A DNA stretch of 64,000 nucleotides, taken from positions 248,001 through 312,000 of the forward strand of contig JARVKI010000038.1 in the NCBI GenBank assembly GCA_036674765.1, given 5' to 3'. The notes beneath the pieces are model-generated. The model had not been told where the DNA came from. It saw only the letters and a list, made by a program, of their open reading frames with translations, and made no database searches. Made by a program: the position numbers and the translations under genes. Shown here one piece after another: positions 11,164 to 22,837 of the stretch. Within the stretch, counting starts at the first letter, position 1. The number at the start of each line of letters is the position of its first letter. This DNA is from Seiridium cupressi. Its lineage: Eukaryota > Ascomycota > Sordariomycetes > Amphisphaeriales > Sporocadaceae.

Positions 11164-13137
11164 ATGTCTAGTGCCGTATTTAATAAAGTGCCGCTCGGTC
11201 GAAACAGCATTCGGCTTGTTCGTTTCGATTCTCGTTGCCAACACCAGCAGGCGTTATGTTACACCCTATTTTCAGTTTCACTAGACACGGCCCCTCACTT
11301 TGTTGCCTTATCGTATGTGTGGGGTAGTGAAGGGGACAAGCAAAGCGTCAAAATCAACGGCACAGATTTTCCAGTCACAGACAATCTCTTGAATGCCTTG
11401 GAAAGGCTTCAGTTGAGGGAAGATACCCAGACACTGTGGGTCGATCAGATATGCATCAATCAAAAGGATGACCATGAGAAGTCGGTGCAAGTTCCGCTAA
11501 TGGGGCAAATCTATTCTCAAGCAGATAAGACTGTGGCATGGCTGGGGCCAGGCTCCAACTCATCAGATCGAGCTTTACGATACTTTTACAACGCCGGCAG
11601 AGAATACCGAAAGAGCATTAAAGAAGCCCTTACTTCTCCCGTAAACCCCCTCCTTCATCTTTGCTTAGTTGTTGAGTCGCCAGATCTGGATGCCTATATT
11701 ACACGACATGCTCATATTCTCGATGCGTCATGGACAGGATTAATATCAACGACGAGTCCACATGACATTGGCGATCTCCTTAGCAATCCTTATTTCGAAC
11801 GAGGCTGGATTCAGCAAGAACTCTCCATTCCGAAGAATCTGGAGTTTCAATGCGGCACTAATATTCTCGACGCTAGCCTTTTGCTAGATGGATTCAGCCT
11901 GTTCCGAGCTCACGTAGCTCTCAGTCGGTACATCCTTCTGCGATTGCGCTCACAGCCCTTGCAGATGATCGATGAAACTGAACGGCATACCACAGACGAA
12001 GTTCGTGAAAGGATACTTACTGCTTCCACTCTGCGTCAGCAGTATCAATTAGGCAATAAAGCTAATCTCGGATGGTTATTAGAATATTGCAGCTCCACTG
12101 TCAAGTTCTCTCGGGCTAAGGATAATGTTTATGGATGGCTTGGTGTAGCCGCTGACGTAAACGAGCTTGGACTGCCTGTTGATTATTCCAAGACATGGGA
12201 AGAAATCTACACCATGGCAACAAGGAAAATCCTTGTTGGAGGGTATACTCGGATTCTCTATGGGGCTCGATGCACTGGAGAAAACTCCACGTTGCCTTCT
12301 TGGGTTCCAGATATACGATCCAAGGGAATTTCCAGTCTTGCGGGGTTACAAAGGACCTCTAAAACACCATTCCTTGCAAGCGGAGACACCAAATCAAAGC
12401 GTCCGTTAGACCATCAGGAATGCACATGGGACTCGCGGAGCTTAGAACGGCACGGGTGTATCTTGGACACTGTTTGCAAAGTTGGTCGAGAGTACGATGA
12501 GAGTCTTGGGAAGAATGTCTTTTTCAAGGGCTGGGAACTTGGCGCTCTTGGGCCCTGCGAAGACATCACGGCTTTTTGTCAGAAGTCAACCCTACGGGCA
12601 TACGAGAAAAGCTTCCAGAGAGATGCAGCGATTCGGCGGATCCCTGTGCTTGACCACTCGTTTGATGCAAGAACGCCTCGTGTCGTGCGAAGGCCAACGA
12701 CAGTCACTGCGGAGGTTTATGAAATTGTTCATCGACTTTGGAGGTCCTTTCGTATACTCGCGAATGTGGATAGCAAGGACAAGTCCACAAAAGTAGCTGA
12801 GCAGCTCGAATTAGAGAAAAAAAGGATCATCGACAGTATCCCAGATTCAGAGTTGGAGCAGGTGGCCAACTATATCTCCTCTCTCCGCTGGCTCCCGTCC
12901 CGACGACCGTTCTTGGGAGGTAATGGATTCGTTGGGTTAGGTCCTCAATCTATGCGTGTAGGAGACATCATTGTTATATTGACAGGAGTGGACGTTCCCT
13001 TCATTATAAGACCGTCGCCATCAAGAGAATATTCATCCAGACAATATGGATTAGTCGGCGAGGCTTATTGTGATGGGATTATGGATGGGGAGGCCTTACG
13101 TATGGGTTTGGCGCATCAAACTTTAATGCTTTCTTAG
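11164..13137 (+). CDS. HET-domain (heterokaryon incompatibility) protein
   Basis: Single-exon gene of 657 aa with no internal stop. Residues about 46-130 carry the HET signature in order: FVALSYVWG, then the VTDNLLNAL region, LWVDQICINQ and ADKTVAWLGP. HET proteins take part in non-self recognition when fungal cells fuse and can trigger cell death. HET domains are TIR-related and are common in accessory parts of filamentous ascomycete genomes, often in many copies. After the HET domain the protein continues with a long, mainly helical region without a second recognised domain, as is usual in this family. The start at 11164 is the first ATG of the frame and lies the expected distance before the domain. 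The lack of introns is normal for the family. Confidence 0.93.
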   Translation: MSSAVFNKVPLGRNSIRLVRFDSRCQHQQALCYTLFSVSLDTAPHFVALSYVWGSEGDKQSVKINGTDFPVTDNLLNALERLQLREDTQTLWVDQICINQKDDHEKSVQVPLMGQIYSQADKTVAWLGPGSNSSDRALRYFYNAGREYRKSIKEALTSPVNPLLHLCLVVESPDLDAYITRHAHILDASWTGLISTTSPHDIGDLLSNPYFERGWIQQELSIPKNLEFQCGTNILDASLLLDGFSLFRAHVALSRYILLRLRSQPLQMIDETERHTTDEVRERILTASTLRQQYQLGNKANLGWLLEYCSSTVKFSRAKDNVYGWLGVAADVNELGLPVDYSKTWEEIYTMATRKILVGGYTRILYGARCTGENSTLPSWVPDIRSKGISSLAGLQRTSKTPFLASGDTKSKRPLDHQECTWDSRSLERHGCILDTVCKVGREYDESLGKNVFFKGWELGALGPCEDITAFCQKSTLRAYEKSFQRDAAIRRIPVLDHSFDARTPRVVRRPTTVTAEVYEIVHRLWRSFRILANVDSKDKSTKVAEQLELEKKRIIDSIPDSELEQVANYISSLRWLPSRRPFLGGNGFVGLGPQSMRVGDIIVILTGVDVPFIIRPSPSREYSSRQYGLVGEAYCDGIMDGEALRMGLAHQTLMLS

Positions 13138-14426
13138 AGCGCCTATCCTTCCCAACCCTCCGGATTTTTACGGCACTCGAAATCGCATGATTGTTGATTG
13201 AGAGAGGGTAGATCACGTGGATTCGCATGTGATGCGCTGGTAAAGGGGAATGTATGCTGATGCGCGAGCCTGTAAGTTGTAGCTGGGCGCAGAAAACCAG
13301 TTAGTAACAAGCCCATATGTCTACTAGCCTAGCGCGTTACTGGCACACATGTGCACTAGTAGCATGTCTAAGTTTGTGCCAGTACGGAGTTGGCGCTAGT
13401 GACCAGCTTGCCCTTTCACCAGCCTGTCATGTTACTAACCCACATTGATACTGGTAACCCGCTCAGCTCCTCACTAGCATATATGTGTACTGGTAACATA
13501 AGAGTAGTGTCGACTCTGGGGCAGCACTAGCCCGATTACCTTGACCAGCGTATCGCTTCACTGGTAACGCTCCATACGTTAGGATAACGTACTTGTATAT
13601 CTAGCCATCGCCAGAGGAGCTTCCTAGTTTATGCTGTCTATAGACTCAAGGCAGTTGGCCGAAAACGCTTTGCTAACAAGAAGGGGACTTCTGCCCCCAG
13701 GTGAAAATAAGGCCATATGGCTATTCGGTTGCCTTCATTTAGCTAACTTCGAGATTTGAGCTACATTATCCGAACACCGACTGCTTCTCCTCAACATTCG
13801 CTTTCTCTGCGTAATTGTTTATAATCTGTTGTTGTTTCAAGTTCCCAAGGCACGTGGCTGGTAGATGACTGAGCCGAGCCTGAGTAAAAGCGGCATTGGC
13901 GCTAGTCCGGATGTGGCCAACAAAAAGCTGCTACGGACACCGTATTACCCCGTGCTAAGCTCAAGTGACCACTATCACAGTGAGATAGGATATCAGTCCA
14001 GCCCGGCGGACGTGGAAGGCACTTTGCTCAAATAACTAACGAGTGCGAATCATACTTCGCGTGAGTCTCTGGCCGATCAGCATTCACGGCGACTGTAATT
14101 CTCTAATTGACTGTAGTGGAAAGCGCAATAACTATGTAATTGGTCCTGGGTGTAGTGATGATGAACGATCAAACTACCGACCGCAGTTAGTATAATGAGC
14201 TAGCTAAACATTCGTATTAGAAATTAATACATGTAGCCACAAGTTGAGACGGAATGCTCTGGGCGTTTGTAAATCTCGCGTGCCTCCTGAGCCTGAGGGA
14301 TCCGCGTTACACAGTGACGCCGTTGAATCAGACTCCCTACATGTAAGGAGCGCAGGTGTTGAGCAATTGCTATCAATGCCGTGGTAGGTTTTCAGTATTG
14401 CAAAGTTACCCAAGTAGGCTTCGAAA
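13138..14426. other. Intergenic region with short motif cluster
   Basis: No gene recognised. Its left part (13290-13570) holds a cluster of short repeated words, listed separately. The rest has no structure I can name. Confidence 0.45.
13290..13570. repeat. Cluster of degenerate ACTGGTAAC / ACTAGC words
   Basis: ACTGGTAAC occurs exactly at 13450-13458, 13489-13497 and 13560-13568. Around these are many variants (GTTACTGGC, GTTACTAACC, CCAGTTAGTAAC) and ACTAGC/CTAGT words in both orientations. The spacing is irregular (39 and 71 nt), so this is not a simple tandem array. It may be a decayed satellite, a transposon end or a chance-rich stretch. Confidence 0.4.
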
Positions 14427-14825
14427 TCAGAGACAGATGGCCTTCCCACCGCAGAGGAAGTCTACTTCAGTTTGCTTGATATCCCATCGCAGGGCATCGA
14501 ATACTGGGTTCACCATGAGCGCCAATCGTCGTAGCCACATCACGTCCTTCGAGCTAGTGGTGTTTCTCAACTCTTGGATAGTAGATCGGCCGTAGATACG
14601 GAAATGGTTCCTTGATACGTGATCTAGGTACGAGGCACGAGAGCTGCTGGTCTGGTCGAACCAGTAGATAGTTACGGGCTGGCTCTCTGTGTCATTCCCG
14701 TATAGAACGATTTGCATTTGGAGGAACTCTCCAAGTACCTCTTCTTGTATTTCAACATACTTGGTGATGTTTCGGTCCAGATTCATGGTGACCAGGTACA
14801 GTACCACGCATGGAGGGGACACCAC
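14427..14825 (-). CDS. Hypothetical ORF, possibly one exon of a larger gene
   Basis: A 132-codon open frame with protein-like composition (..MNLDRNITKYVEIQEEVLGEF.., then ..SRNHFRIYGRSTIQELRNTT..). It probably continues upstream through an intron into a frame around 15020-15130. A GTGATC donor and a CCAG acceptor near 14838 would keep frame, but the donor is weak. No family recognised. It may be a gene fragment. Confidence 0.35.
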   Translation of the reverse strand: MVSPPCVVLYLVTMNLDRNITKYVEIQEEVLGEFLQMQIVLYGNDTESQPVTIYWFDQTSSSRASYLDHVSRNHFRIYGRSTIQELRNTTSSKDVMWLRRLALMVNPVFDALRWDIKQTEVDFLCGGKAICL

Positions 14826-14991
14826 CTCGATGACTGGAAGCAGTCATCTGAAAATGCTTCATTTTGGGTCCACCTACGTTGCTAGTGGCCCTCAAATTTT
14901 CCAGTTCACCTGCTCAAGTACAACTTTTGTTCTTGTCTTTGGCTTCCCTATCATCCCTTTGAAATGCTAAGACATAAACTGCCACTAAGAA

Positions 14992-15204
14992 ATGACAAAC
15001 GTGGAGATCACCAGTCAGCTCCCATTGCTCGACGTCAAAGATGGGACGAAGAGTTTTGTTTACTCCGAAGCAACTACAAAGGAGTTTCTCGCAGGTTCGT
15101 GAATCACCGGTTGCTGATTGGGGCAGAATCACGGACTAGAAACTTCCGTATCACTCTGTTCGCACACTCACGAATCTTTAATCGTTTCAGCCTTTGGAGT
15201 CTAA
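14992..15204 (+). CDS. Possible very small two-exon gene or 5' exon relic
   Basis: ATG at 14992 opens a 34-codon frame with good composition (MTNVEITSQLPLLDVKDGTK then SFVYSEATTKEFLA). A GTTCGT donor at 15095 and a TTTCAG acceptor ending at 15190 would join it to a short second exon ending in TAA at 15204, giving 38 aa. It lies on the strand opposite the weaker minus-strand ORF, so at most one of the two is likely real. Function unknown. Confidence 0.25.
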
Positions 15205-15309
15205 AGTTCCTGACAAGATAGCACGCAGCGGCCGTGCCACTGCTGAGAAATCAGACTGCCGGCATAGAGACGGACAACTGCCTGTCTCATCGTGTTGTCA
15301 AACACAGCC

Positions 15310-15603
15310 ATGGACCATAGAACGGAACTGGAGGTGCTGCAACGATACATGAACGAAGTGGCTGTTCGGCGTTTGGAAGAAGACTATAATCGCCGCATAT
15401 TGAGAGAGCTCGTCCACGACTACCACTTGATAGCTTTCAACACCAACAAGTGGTCAATTGATGACATACCATGGTGGGCCAGGGCGAAGTCCCACAAGAA
15501 GGAGCTTCAAAGGAAGACGAATCGCGCGATGACTCGGGAAGAAGTTGCTCGTTTCCAAGGTCTGTTGCCCTTGAGGAAAACACTACTTGCGTTGTCCTAC
15601 TGA
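15310..15603 (+). CDS. Small hypothetical protein
   Basis: A 97-codon frame from ATG 15310 to TGA 15603. It is charged and helical at the start (MDHRTELEVLQRYMNEVAVR then RLEEDYNRRILRELVHDYHL) and has a Trp-rich segment (KWSIDDIPWWARAKSH). The composition is protein-like, but no family is recognised. An overlapping +1 frame runs on to 16067 and is Ser/Thr/Pro-rich, so the gene may extend by an intron that I cannot place. Confidence 0.4.
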   Translation: MDHRTELEVLQRYMNEVAVRRLEEDYNRRILRELVHDYHLIAFNTNKWSIDDIPWWARAKSHKKELQRKTNRAMTREEVARFQGLLPLRKTLLALSY

Positions 15604-16962
15604 CCAGAACCATAGCCACGGTAGCTATTCCTGGCTGGTCGGGCCCCATCTCCTCCCTCTCGGCAATCAACTCGCCTCAACATCATCTTCTTTCTCAACC
15701 TGGCTCACATTTGGCCGCCGACAAAGCAGCCAATCACGATCAACGCGTACATACAACACCAGCGCCTCCGATTATACCGACTTCCCCAGTCCAACCTTCC
15801 ACGCCGGCCCAACTCAAGTCAAGAAATGCTGAAGACCTGTCTCGATGCGGCACCGAGTCGACCGGTGATACCTCCCCAAGCCCCTCTGGATCAACCGCAG
15901 GGGGGGAGCATACGCAGAGCACAACCCCCACTAGCCATGAGTGTCGGATGACTGATACCGCAACATCGTCAGCCTGTGTACGTCAGAAGATGAACCAGAT
16001 ACCTTTAAAAGGACTTCCAGATGGTGTCTCACGAAGAAGGGATTCGCTACCTTGCCTCTCGGATTGATACTCTGTAGTGGGCCGAGCATTGCTGGAGCGG
16101 GCTTTTTGGACTCTTGGGAAGAATAGCTTTGCGGTGTTCACGGCATTCTACAGACCAAAGTAGAACAGAGCCTCAGAGCACCGGATCGTATGGATCTATT
16201 GTTTTGGCATCACCTACACATGAGTGGAGGGCGAAGGAGGCGTGCCATTGAAGTACTGATGGTCATAACTACCACTGGAGGAATTCCATGGGAGAATCGA
16301 GAAATCAAGCATACCTCCATCAGTTAGTTCTCTTGGATCGGGTGTGTTCTTGGACTTTGCAGGTAGAGGATAACAAGAAAGCTCAATACACATGTACTAG
16401 ATCATAACTTACGTGGCTTGGTTGTCAAGAGGATGTGAATTTGCAGTGTGTCTGTTATGACAGGTTCATCTGTTGAGAAATATGTCGTAACGGTCTTGTC
16501 AAGTGAGTTGTACAGGTGGTGGTCCCTGGGCAACAACAGAGAGGCAAACTGACCTGTTGCTGTCGGCGGCTGGCATTCATCCCACTAACCACCCAACAAC
16601 AAAATATATCGGCAACCTTTGCATCGTTTTGATCGCGCCACCTACCGCCCACCTACCACTTAATATAAAGCATCGACGATTTTCACATTTTCTTCCATCC
16701 CAAGAATCACCCAATGACAAGAAACGCTGACGACCTTCAAGTCCTCTCCATTCCACCCACCATCCACCAACAAAGGGCATCGACGACCTTCACATCTTTT
16801 TAGTCCCTACCACTGCCTGCCTCCTACAATAATTTATCGTCTATTTTCACATCTTCTTGAACCCCATCCATCATCAAACAGCAAAACATCGACAGTTCTC
16901 ACATCGTCGACAAATCCCCACCGTTCACCTCATTTTCCTTGGGAGGAGTTACGCATCCGAAG
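15604..16962. other. Intergenic region and 5' leader of the next gene
   Basis: The last 450 bases (about 16500-16960) are rich in CATC, CCACC and CATCGAC words, several times in the context CATCGACGA(C/T)TTTCACAT or close variants. This looks like a pyrimidine-rich fungal 5' leader with a diverged internal repeat. Nothing else recognised. Confidence 0.4.
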
Positions 16963-18104
16963 ATGGACGTTTCTATGGATGATCAAGTCCTCACGTCAAC
17001 CGATGATAATGACACATCCGATTGTTGCCCTGCTTCAACTTCCTCTTCCCTGGTGCCTCGTCCCACCTCTCTGGTAGGTCACTGCCCGTCGACTCAGACA
17101 AATGAAGCTAATTGTATCAGAATCCCATCCAGAGGATGGACCTTAAGTGCTTGGCAGTCTTGCGCGCACTCAAGGAAATGCAAACGATGGCTCTTGAGGT
17201 CCTCAATGAGCATGATCCAGGCGTCGACAATTCTAGTGGCGCACCCAACACTTCTTTGTATGATATGGGACCAGCCTACAAGATGCAGCTAGGCATGTTG
17301 AGCAAGACAATCTTCCTATACAAAGCAGCCTTCATTCGCAAATGTAACGAGGTGACATTCCCCAAGGAGCCAGACTTTTCTGTCTTTTTCAGAGGTACAG
17401 GTCGTTTCGCATGCAAGCTTCTTTGGAAGGGCGATCATCATCGGACAATGGGCGATCCTACGAGAATGCGTCGAAAACGCAACAACCGGGAATACGAAGT
17501 TCTCGGGTTCGCAAACACCGACAACAATCTCGACATACTCGAACGTACGATGGTCTTTCTCAACAAGTACAAGAATCTTCGTCTACAAGATTACAAGAAG
17601 TCTCATCCCCAGATCCCTTTCAGCAAGCTGGAACGACATCTTCAGGCGTGGGAGTCTGCCACACCGGCACCCGTGGCACCCTCTCAATACCGGAGGATGA
17701 TTGATTCTACATGGTGTGGCAAAGACAAGGTCTTTAAAAGGACTGCGGACAGCATCTTCCTTCTGATTGCAATTCCGGACACAACGACTGGGCAAGGTGG
17801 ATACGAATACCATGACCCTGTCGTCGACAAAATCGTGGAAGCAAGTTCCGTTTCCAAGGACGATTTAGTCCTCTACGCCACAGACTACTGTATGCAACGT
17901 ATCCAGGTGATACTCGGCCATCAAAACGACGCGCGCCAGAAGAGGGAATCGGCCAAGGAGGCCGGCAAGCCGGTGCCTTCTGACCAGTCGGTGGAGGAGG
18001 TGACAGCACGATTGATGGAAGCTCAGCTGGATGACTTGGATGTCGATGGCGAGGAGCAGCTGGAGCCAGTCAAGAAGCGACGAAGAGAAGACACTGACAG
18101 CTGA
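16963..18104 (+). CDS. Unknown nuclear-looking protein, possible paralogue of 5737-6977
   Basis: Two exons: 16963-17073 (37 codons, Ser/Asp-rich) and 17121-18104, 364 aa in total. The intron starts GTAGGT and ends TATCAG; it restores the frame from MDVSMDDQV.. into NPIQRMDLKCLAVLRALKEM. No catalytic or DNA-binding motif is recognised. The C-terminus is acidic (LDDLDVDGEEQLE) followed by KKRRREDTDS, a likely nuclear localisation signal. Several stretches resemble the 5.7-kb gene in order: a hydrophobic LLIA strand after a Ser, an acidic/Val-rich segment, then (K/S)(N/D)D(I/L)(I/V), and the acidic-KKRRR end. Homology is an inference from reading, not from an alignment score. Confidence 0.8.
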
Positions 18105-18180
18105 GCGTGGCTATTGTCAATGCGGTTCGTGATCGGCAAAATAACATCGCAATTGGCTACTTGCAAGGGAAGCGTGGGGT

Positions 18181-18270
18181 TCGCACTACAGTAGGCGCAC
18201 TACAGTAGGTGCAGGGTACCTTAGAGTGGCTAGACTAGTAGACAGTAGACAATAGACGATAGACTACATT
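18181..18270. repeat. Short imperfect direct repeats
   Basis: GCACTACAGTAGG occurs twice near 18184-18210. It is followed by a run of AGTAGAC / AATAGAC / GATAGAC units at about 18235-18265. This is a small low-complexity patch in the 3' flank of the preceding gene. Confidence 0.6.
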
Positions 18271-18741
18271 GTAAAATATGCCATTTTATGACATCCCACA
18301 GACGGGGAAAATACTACCAGGAACTGACTGCGTTACCAAGAGATTCGCGATTGCTCTTGGCGATTGTCTTGCTCGAAATTGACCTTCATAGATGCCTACG
18401 ACAGGGAGTAACGCCAATGTCCATAAGCATTATGACGTCGTCTACCGGCAGGCGCGGATCCAATGAGGAAGGTGAGCAGCCCCAATTTCGCATCTAAAGT
18501 CCACAGCTCGCAGGAACAACGACATGCTACAATGCCTCGCGAACGGCGATCGTTGCAGGCAGCTGCGAAACAAGTCTTTTACGCGAAAGAAAGTAAGTGC
18601 CGTGTCGCCATGACTGCAGGAGCAACGTCTGCTGCGGGGTTGGCTTGGCCCCTTATACATATGGGATACACATCATCCAGAGCGCCTCAGTGGTCCTAGG
18701 AGCTGTCATGAGTCCGTTATAACCTTCGAGAAATTCTTGTA

Positions 18742-20961
18742 ATGCATAGCTTAAAATACATCGGCGCTCTCGCGCTTTTTGCGACAAGCACCACTGCTTG
18801 CGTGCATCAACGCCGTGAAGTCAACCACCATGTCAAACGACAGAGCACTCCACCAACGCCTCTAACGCCGGACGAGCAAACACTGGTCGGCTCCGTCTCA
18901 ACGACGACTCTGGACCAGTGGTCGTACTATTACACACATGGCGCACACCTTGCTGGGAGAAATCTGAGCATGGCTCAATGGACAGCCGACAGATGGACAG
19001 AGAGCGGTCTGAACACCACCATCATTCCATACGATGTTTTCATCAACTACCCTATAAGCAAGTCTTTGAGTTTGACATACTCCAACGGCAGCACTTTCCA
19101 GCCTCTCTTGGAGGAGGCCGTGCTCGCCGTGGACGAGACGACTAGCTACCCCGACAGAATCCCCACCTTCAACGGATATTCGGCCAGCGGCAATGTGACG
19201 GCCGAGTACGTCTACATCGGCCGTGGTCAGCAGGTAGACTTCGACCGGCTGATTGCGCTTGGTGTGCCCCTGCAAGGCAAGATCGCTATCTCGCGGTATG
19301 GCGGACCATTCCGCGGGTTGAAGGTGAAGAATGCGCAGGAGAACGGTATGCTAGGCGTCATTCTGTTTACGGACACGGCGGACGATGGCGAAATTACCGA
19401 AGCAAACGGCTACGCTGCTTATCCGGATGGGCCGGCAAGGAACCCAACTTCAGTCCAACGCGGTAGTGTGGAGTTCCTGTCCATCTATCCTGGAGACCCG
19501 ACCACGCCTGGCTACGCATCCAAAGAAGGAGTTCCACGCACCGACGGGTCCGCTGTTCTGCCCACTATCCCATCTATTCCTATCTCATGGGTAGATGCGA
19601 AGCCAATTCTAGCAGCGCTTGACGGGTTCGGAACAGATGGAGCTCAAGTGAACCGCTCAGGATGGGTTGGTGCGCTCAATGTGTCATACTCGACCGGTCC
19701 TGCTCCCGTTGTACAGCTCAGCCTTAGCAATTTGATGAATGACACCATCACCCCAATTTGGGATGTAATCGGTGTCATAAACGGGACGAATGAGGACGAA
19801 ACCATAGTCATTGGCAACCATCGAGACGCTTGGATCGTCGGCGGCGCTGCAGACCCTAACTCCGGAACAGCCATTATTGTCGAGCTCGCGAAGTCATTCG
19901 GGCAGCTACTCAAACAAGGGTGGAAGCCCAAGCGCAGCATTGTCCTTGCGTCCTGGGATGGTGAAGAGTACGGAACCGTTGGATCCACCGAGTTCGTCGA
20001 GGAATTCGTTCCTTGGTTGAATGAAACAGCAGTCACGTACCTGAACGTCGACATTGGAGCTTCTGGACCTCATGTCTACTTTGATGCGAGTCCCGAAATC
20101 CATCAAGTCGTACAAGATACTATGAAGAAGATACTGTGGTTGGACGGTAATCGAACAATGTACGACCAATGGTACGAGGATGTGGATGGACGAATAGGAG
20201 TTCTGGGAAGCGGTAGCGACTATACTGCTTTTGTGCACAAGGGTATTGGATCAGTGAGTCACCCATTCGAACTTCTCTCACACATGGAACATTGACCGAG
20301 TCACAGCTTGACATTGGTGCTAGTGGGTTTGATCAAGATCCAATCTACCATTATCACAGCAACTACGACTCATACCATTGGATGACCAACTTCGGCGATC
20401 CGGCCTTCCTCGCGCACAAGTCTATGACCCAGTTCATGTCCCTCTTGGCCTACACGCTGGCCGATGCTGACCTGATCCCCTTCAATCTAACCAACTACGC
20501 CATCCAGATGGATAGCTACTACGACGACCTCCAGGGAACCATCAACGAGACGTCTACCACACTCGACACAAATCCCCTCCGCGCTGCCATCGACTACTTC
20601 GCGCAGAGTGCCCTCCAGCTAGAACAGCAGGCTACCGAGGCGTTGAGCGGTAATGACACGGCTCAGCTGACAATCGTGAACCACAAGTACCGAGACTTCC
20701 AGCGTGGCTTCGTATCTCAGGGCGGGCTACCCGGACGCGAGTTTTTCAAGCATCTCATCTTCGCGCCGGGGCTAGACACTGGTATGTCAGCTCTACTACA
20801 TCCATTATAGCTACAGACACTAACAATTCACAGGGTACGCAGCTGTCACTTTCCCTGGGATCACGGAAGCTGTACAGGCAGGCAACTTTTCCACTGCTTC
20901 AGAGTTCGTCACCAGAACTGCAGCTGCGATCACTGTTGCCGCGGATATCATTAACATGTAG
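18742..20961 (+). CDS. Secreted M28 metallopeptidase, glutamate carboxypeptidase II-like
   Basis: Three exons: 18742-20253, 20307-20781, 20834-20961; 704 aa. The introns are 53 and 52 nt with GTGAGT/GTATGT donors, and the second has CACTAAC. A signal peptide opens the protein (MHSLKYIGALALFATSTTA). A PA domain occupies the first half (YVYIGRGQQVDFDRL, GKIAISRYGG, GVILFTD). The zinc-peptidase core carries both-metal ligands in the expected order: H360 and D371 (GNHRDAWIVGGAADPNSG), E408-E409 (SWDGEEYG), D437 (LNVDIGASG) and H521 (YHYHSNYDSYHW). The C-terminal helical dimerisation-like region follows. The family removes C-terminal acidic residues from peptides. A secreted or vacuolar role in peptide use is likely. 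Many N-glycosylation sites fit secretion. Confidence 0.93.
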
Positions 20962-21173
20962 TGCTGATAGACAAGGTTGGACTTTATGAAGAAGGATCAG
21001 TCAGGTTCAGTCTACCATGGAATATTGACGTAAATCGATCGCTTCAAGCAAGAAAATACCAAGCTAATAGAATCGATTAATCAAAGAAAGGGTATATGTT
21101 TACATAAAGTCTATGTCTCAAGTCCGAAACTCCTATGCAATGCCAAGTCTATTCAGCCTTCTTACGACGGCAG
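20962..21173. other. Short convergent intergenic region
   Basis: About 210 bases between the stop codons of the peptidase (+) and the MFS transporter (-). AT-rich, and it presumably holds both polyadenylation regions. Confidence 0.5.
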
Positions 21174-22837
21174 TCACTGGTCTTGCTCCAACCTCGCTTT
21201 TTCTTTCTCCTTTTCATCCGCAGTCATTTCCGCGGCCGCCTCCCCCAGATTAATCGTAGCATTCAATGATAATGCCACACCAGCGAGACCGACTGCTACC
21301 CAGAAGCCGATCTGGTATTGCTCGCGTAGACTGATGTTCTCCTCTCCGCGGTAATCCACGGTAGTCGAAACAGCCAGCTCGCCAATACCCAACCAGAACG
21401 CCATGCCGAGGTACAAGAGGCTGTTGATCAAGGCACCCGCTGTGGCTTGTAGTCGGCAAGGCATCGCTGTGGTGATGAAGACATTGGTTACGTTGTACAG
21501 GATGTCGACGCCAATCGTGCCGCAGATCATAGCCGGGAATACGTACGCCCAGTACAGATGTGATAGTGACGGTTCTCCGGACTCTGACTGCGGTGGCATG
21601 AGAGCGAAGAGTAGAACCGAAATCAAGTACCCGAGCCCGGAGATAATCAAGAGAATACGACCGGAAAGAAGATGCAAGACCAGACCGCCCATGATGGCGA
21701 GGAACATGCCGCCGACTGCTAATGGTGTAAACCAAGCGGCCGTTTGAAGAGGAGTGGTTTTCAGAACGGTTTGAAGTCTATCAATATCGTTAGTTATCAT
21801 GTAGAAGTTACAAGTCGTCCGCCGAAGACTTACTGGTAACTAGAGTAGAACAGGAACAGCGCAAAGGCGCCATAAGAGCAGAACATGGACGCCGCAAGAC
21901 GCTTCATGTACTTTGGCCGGAACAGCTCACCAGGCAGCAGGGGCTGAGAAGCCACCCAGCCCTCGATGTACACGGCGATGCCAAGAAGAACTACCCCGAC
22001 CACGAACGTTGCAATGATATAGGGGGTCTTCCAGCCATTCGGCGCATGGCTGCCATCCGTCAAGGCATACACCATGAGTACGAGGCCCGGCACAATAGTC
22101 GCCACGCCTAGCCAGTCCATGCGCACACTCGGGTCGCCGTCGCCCAGATGTCTCGGAATGGCGAGAAAGCCGATCACGGTGTTGACGAAGACGAGCATGG
22201 TCCCGATGTAGAAGAACCACCTCCAGTCCAGCAGCTGTCCGGTCACGGCGCCGAGGAAGATGCCGATGTAGAAGCCGATGCAGGCCATGGCGCCGTAGAA
22301 GCTGAAGACCATGTTTTTTCGCGGCCCGGGCCGGTAGAGCGTGCCCAGGAGCGAGATGCCGGCGGGCAGAAACGCACTGGATCCGAGGCCCTGCATGGCG
22401 CGACACACGATCAGCATGGTGGGGTCCTGGCTGAAGCCCGCGACGAGGGACCATATCGTGAGCCACACGTGGCCGAGCAGGAAGATGACCCGTCCGCCGT
22501 ACTGGTCACATAACCGGCCAAAGGGGAGTAGTAGTGCTGCAGTCGTGAGGTTGATAGCCTCTGCGGGCCACGTCCGTTGGGCAGCGGGGATGTTGATCTC
22601 ATCGGCGATGGTCGGGAGGACGATGTTGAAGCCGCTGATGAAGTACTCGCTCATCATCATGGACACGATGACTGTGATGACGAAGAAGGTCTCGGTCGAC
22701 GCCTTTGCGAATGCCGCGGGCCGCTGGCGTCCAAGCCGTTCAATGTCGGCCTTCGTGAGTGCTTCCGGCACGTCATTGTCGTACGCTCCGCTTCCCGGGG
22801 TCCTGGTGCCTTCACCGTCTACCATCATAGTTTCCAT
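21174..22837 (-). CDS. MFS transporter, multidrug/DHA2-like
   Basis: Two exons: 22837-21834 and 21777-21174, 535 aa. The 56-nt intron starts GTAAGT, has AACTAAC and ends GATAG; it rejoins FYSSYQ to LQTVLKTTPLQTAAWF. The N-terminal 50 residues are cytoplasmic. About fourteen hydrophobic helices follow. The motif-A-like loop is visible (FGRLCDQYGGR), then RAMQGLGSSAFLPAGISLLG, as in drug:H+ antiporters of the DHA2 type. The substrate cannot be read from the sequence. It shares an 896-bp divergent promoter with the Zn2Cys6 regulator at 23734, an arrangement often seen for a transporter and its specific regulator. Confidence 0.92.
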
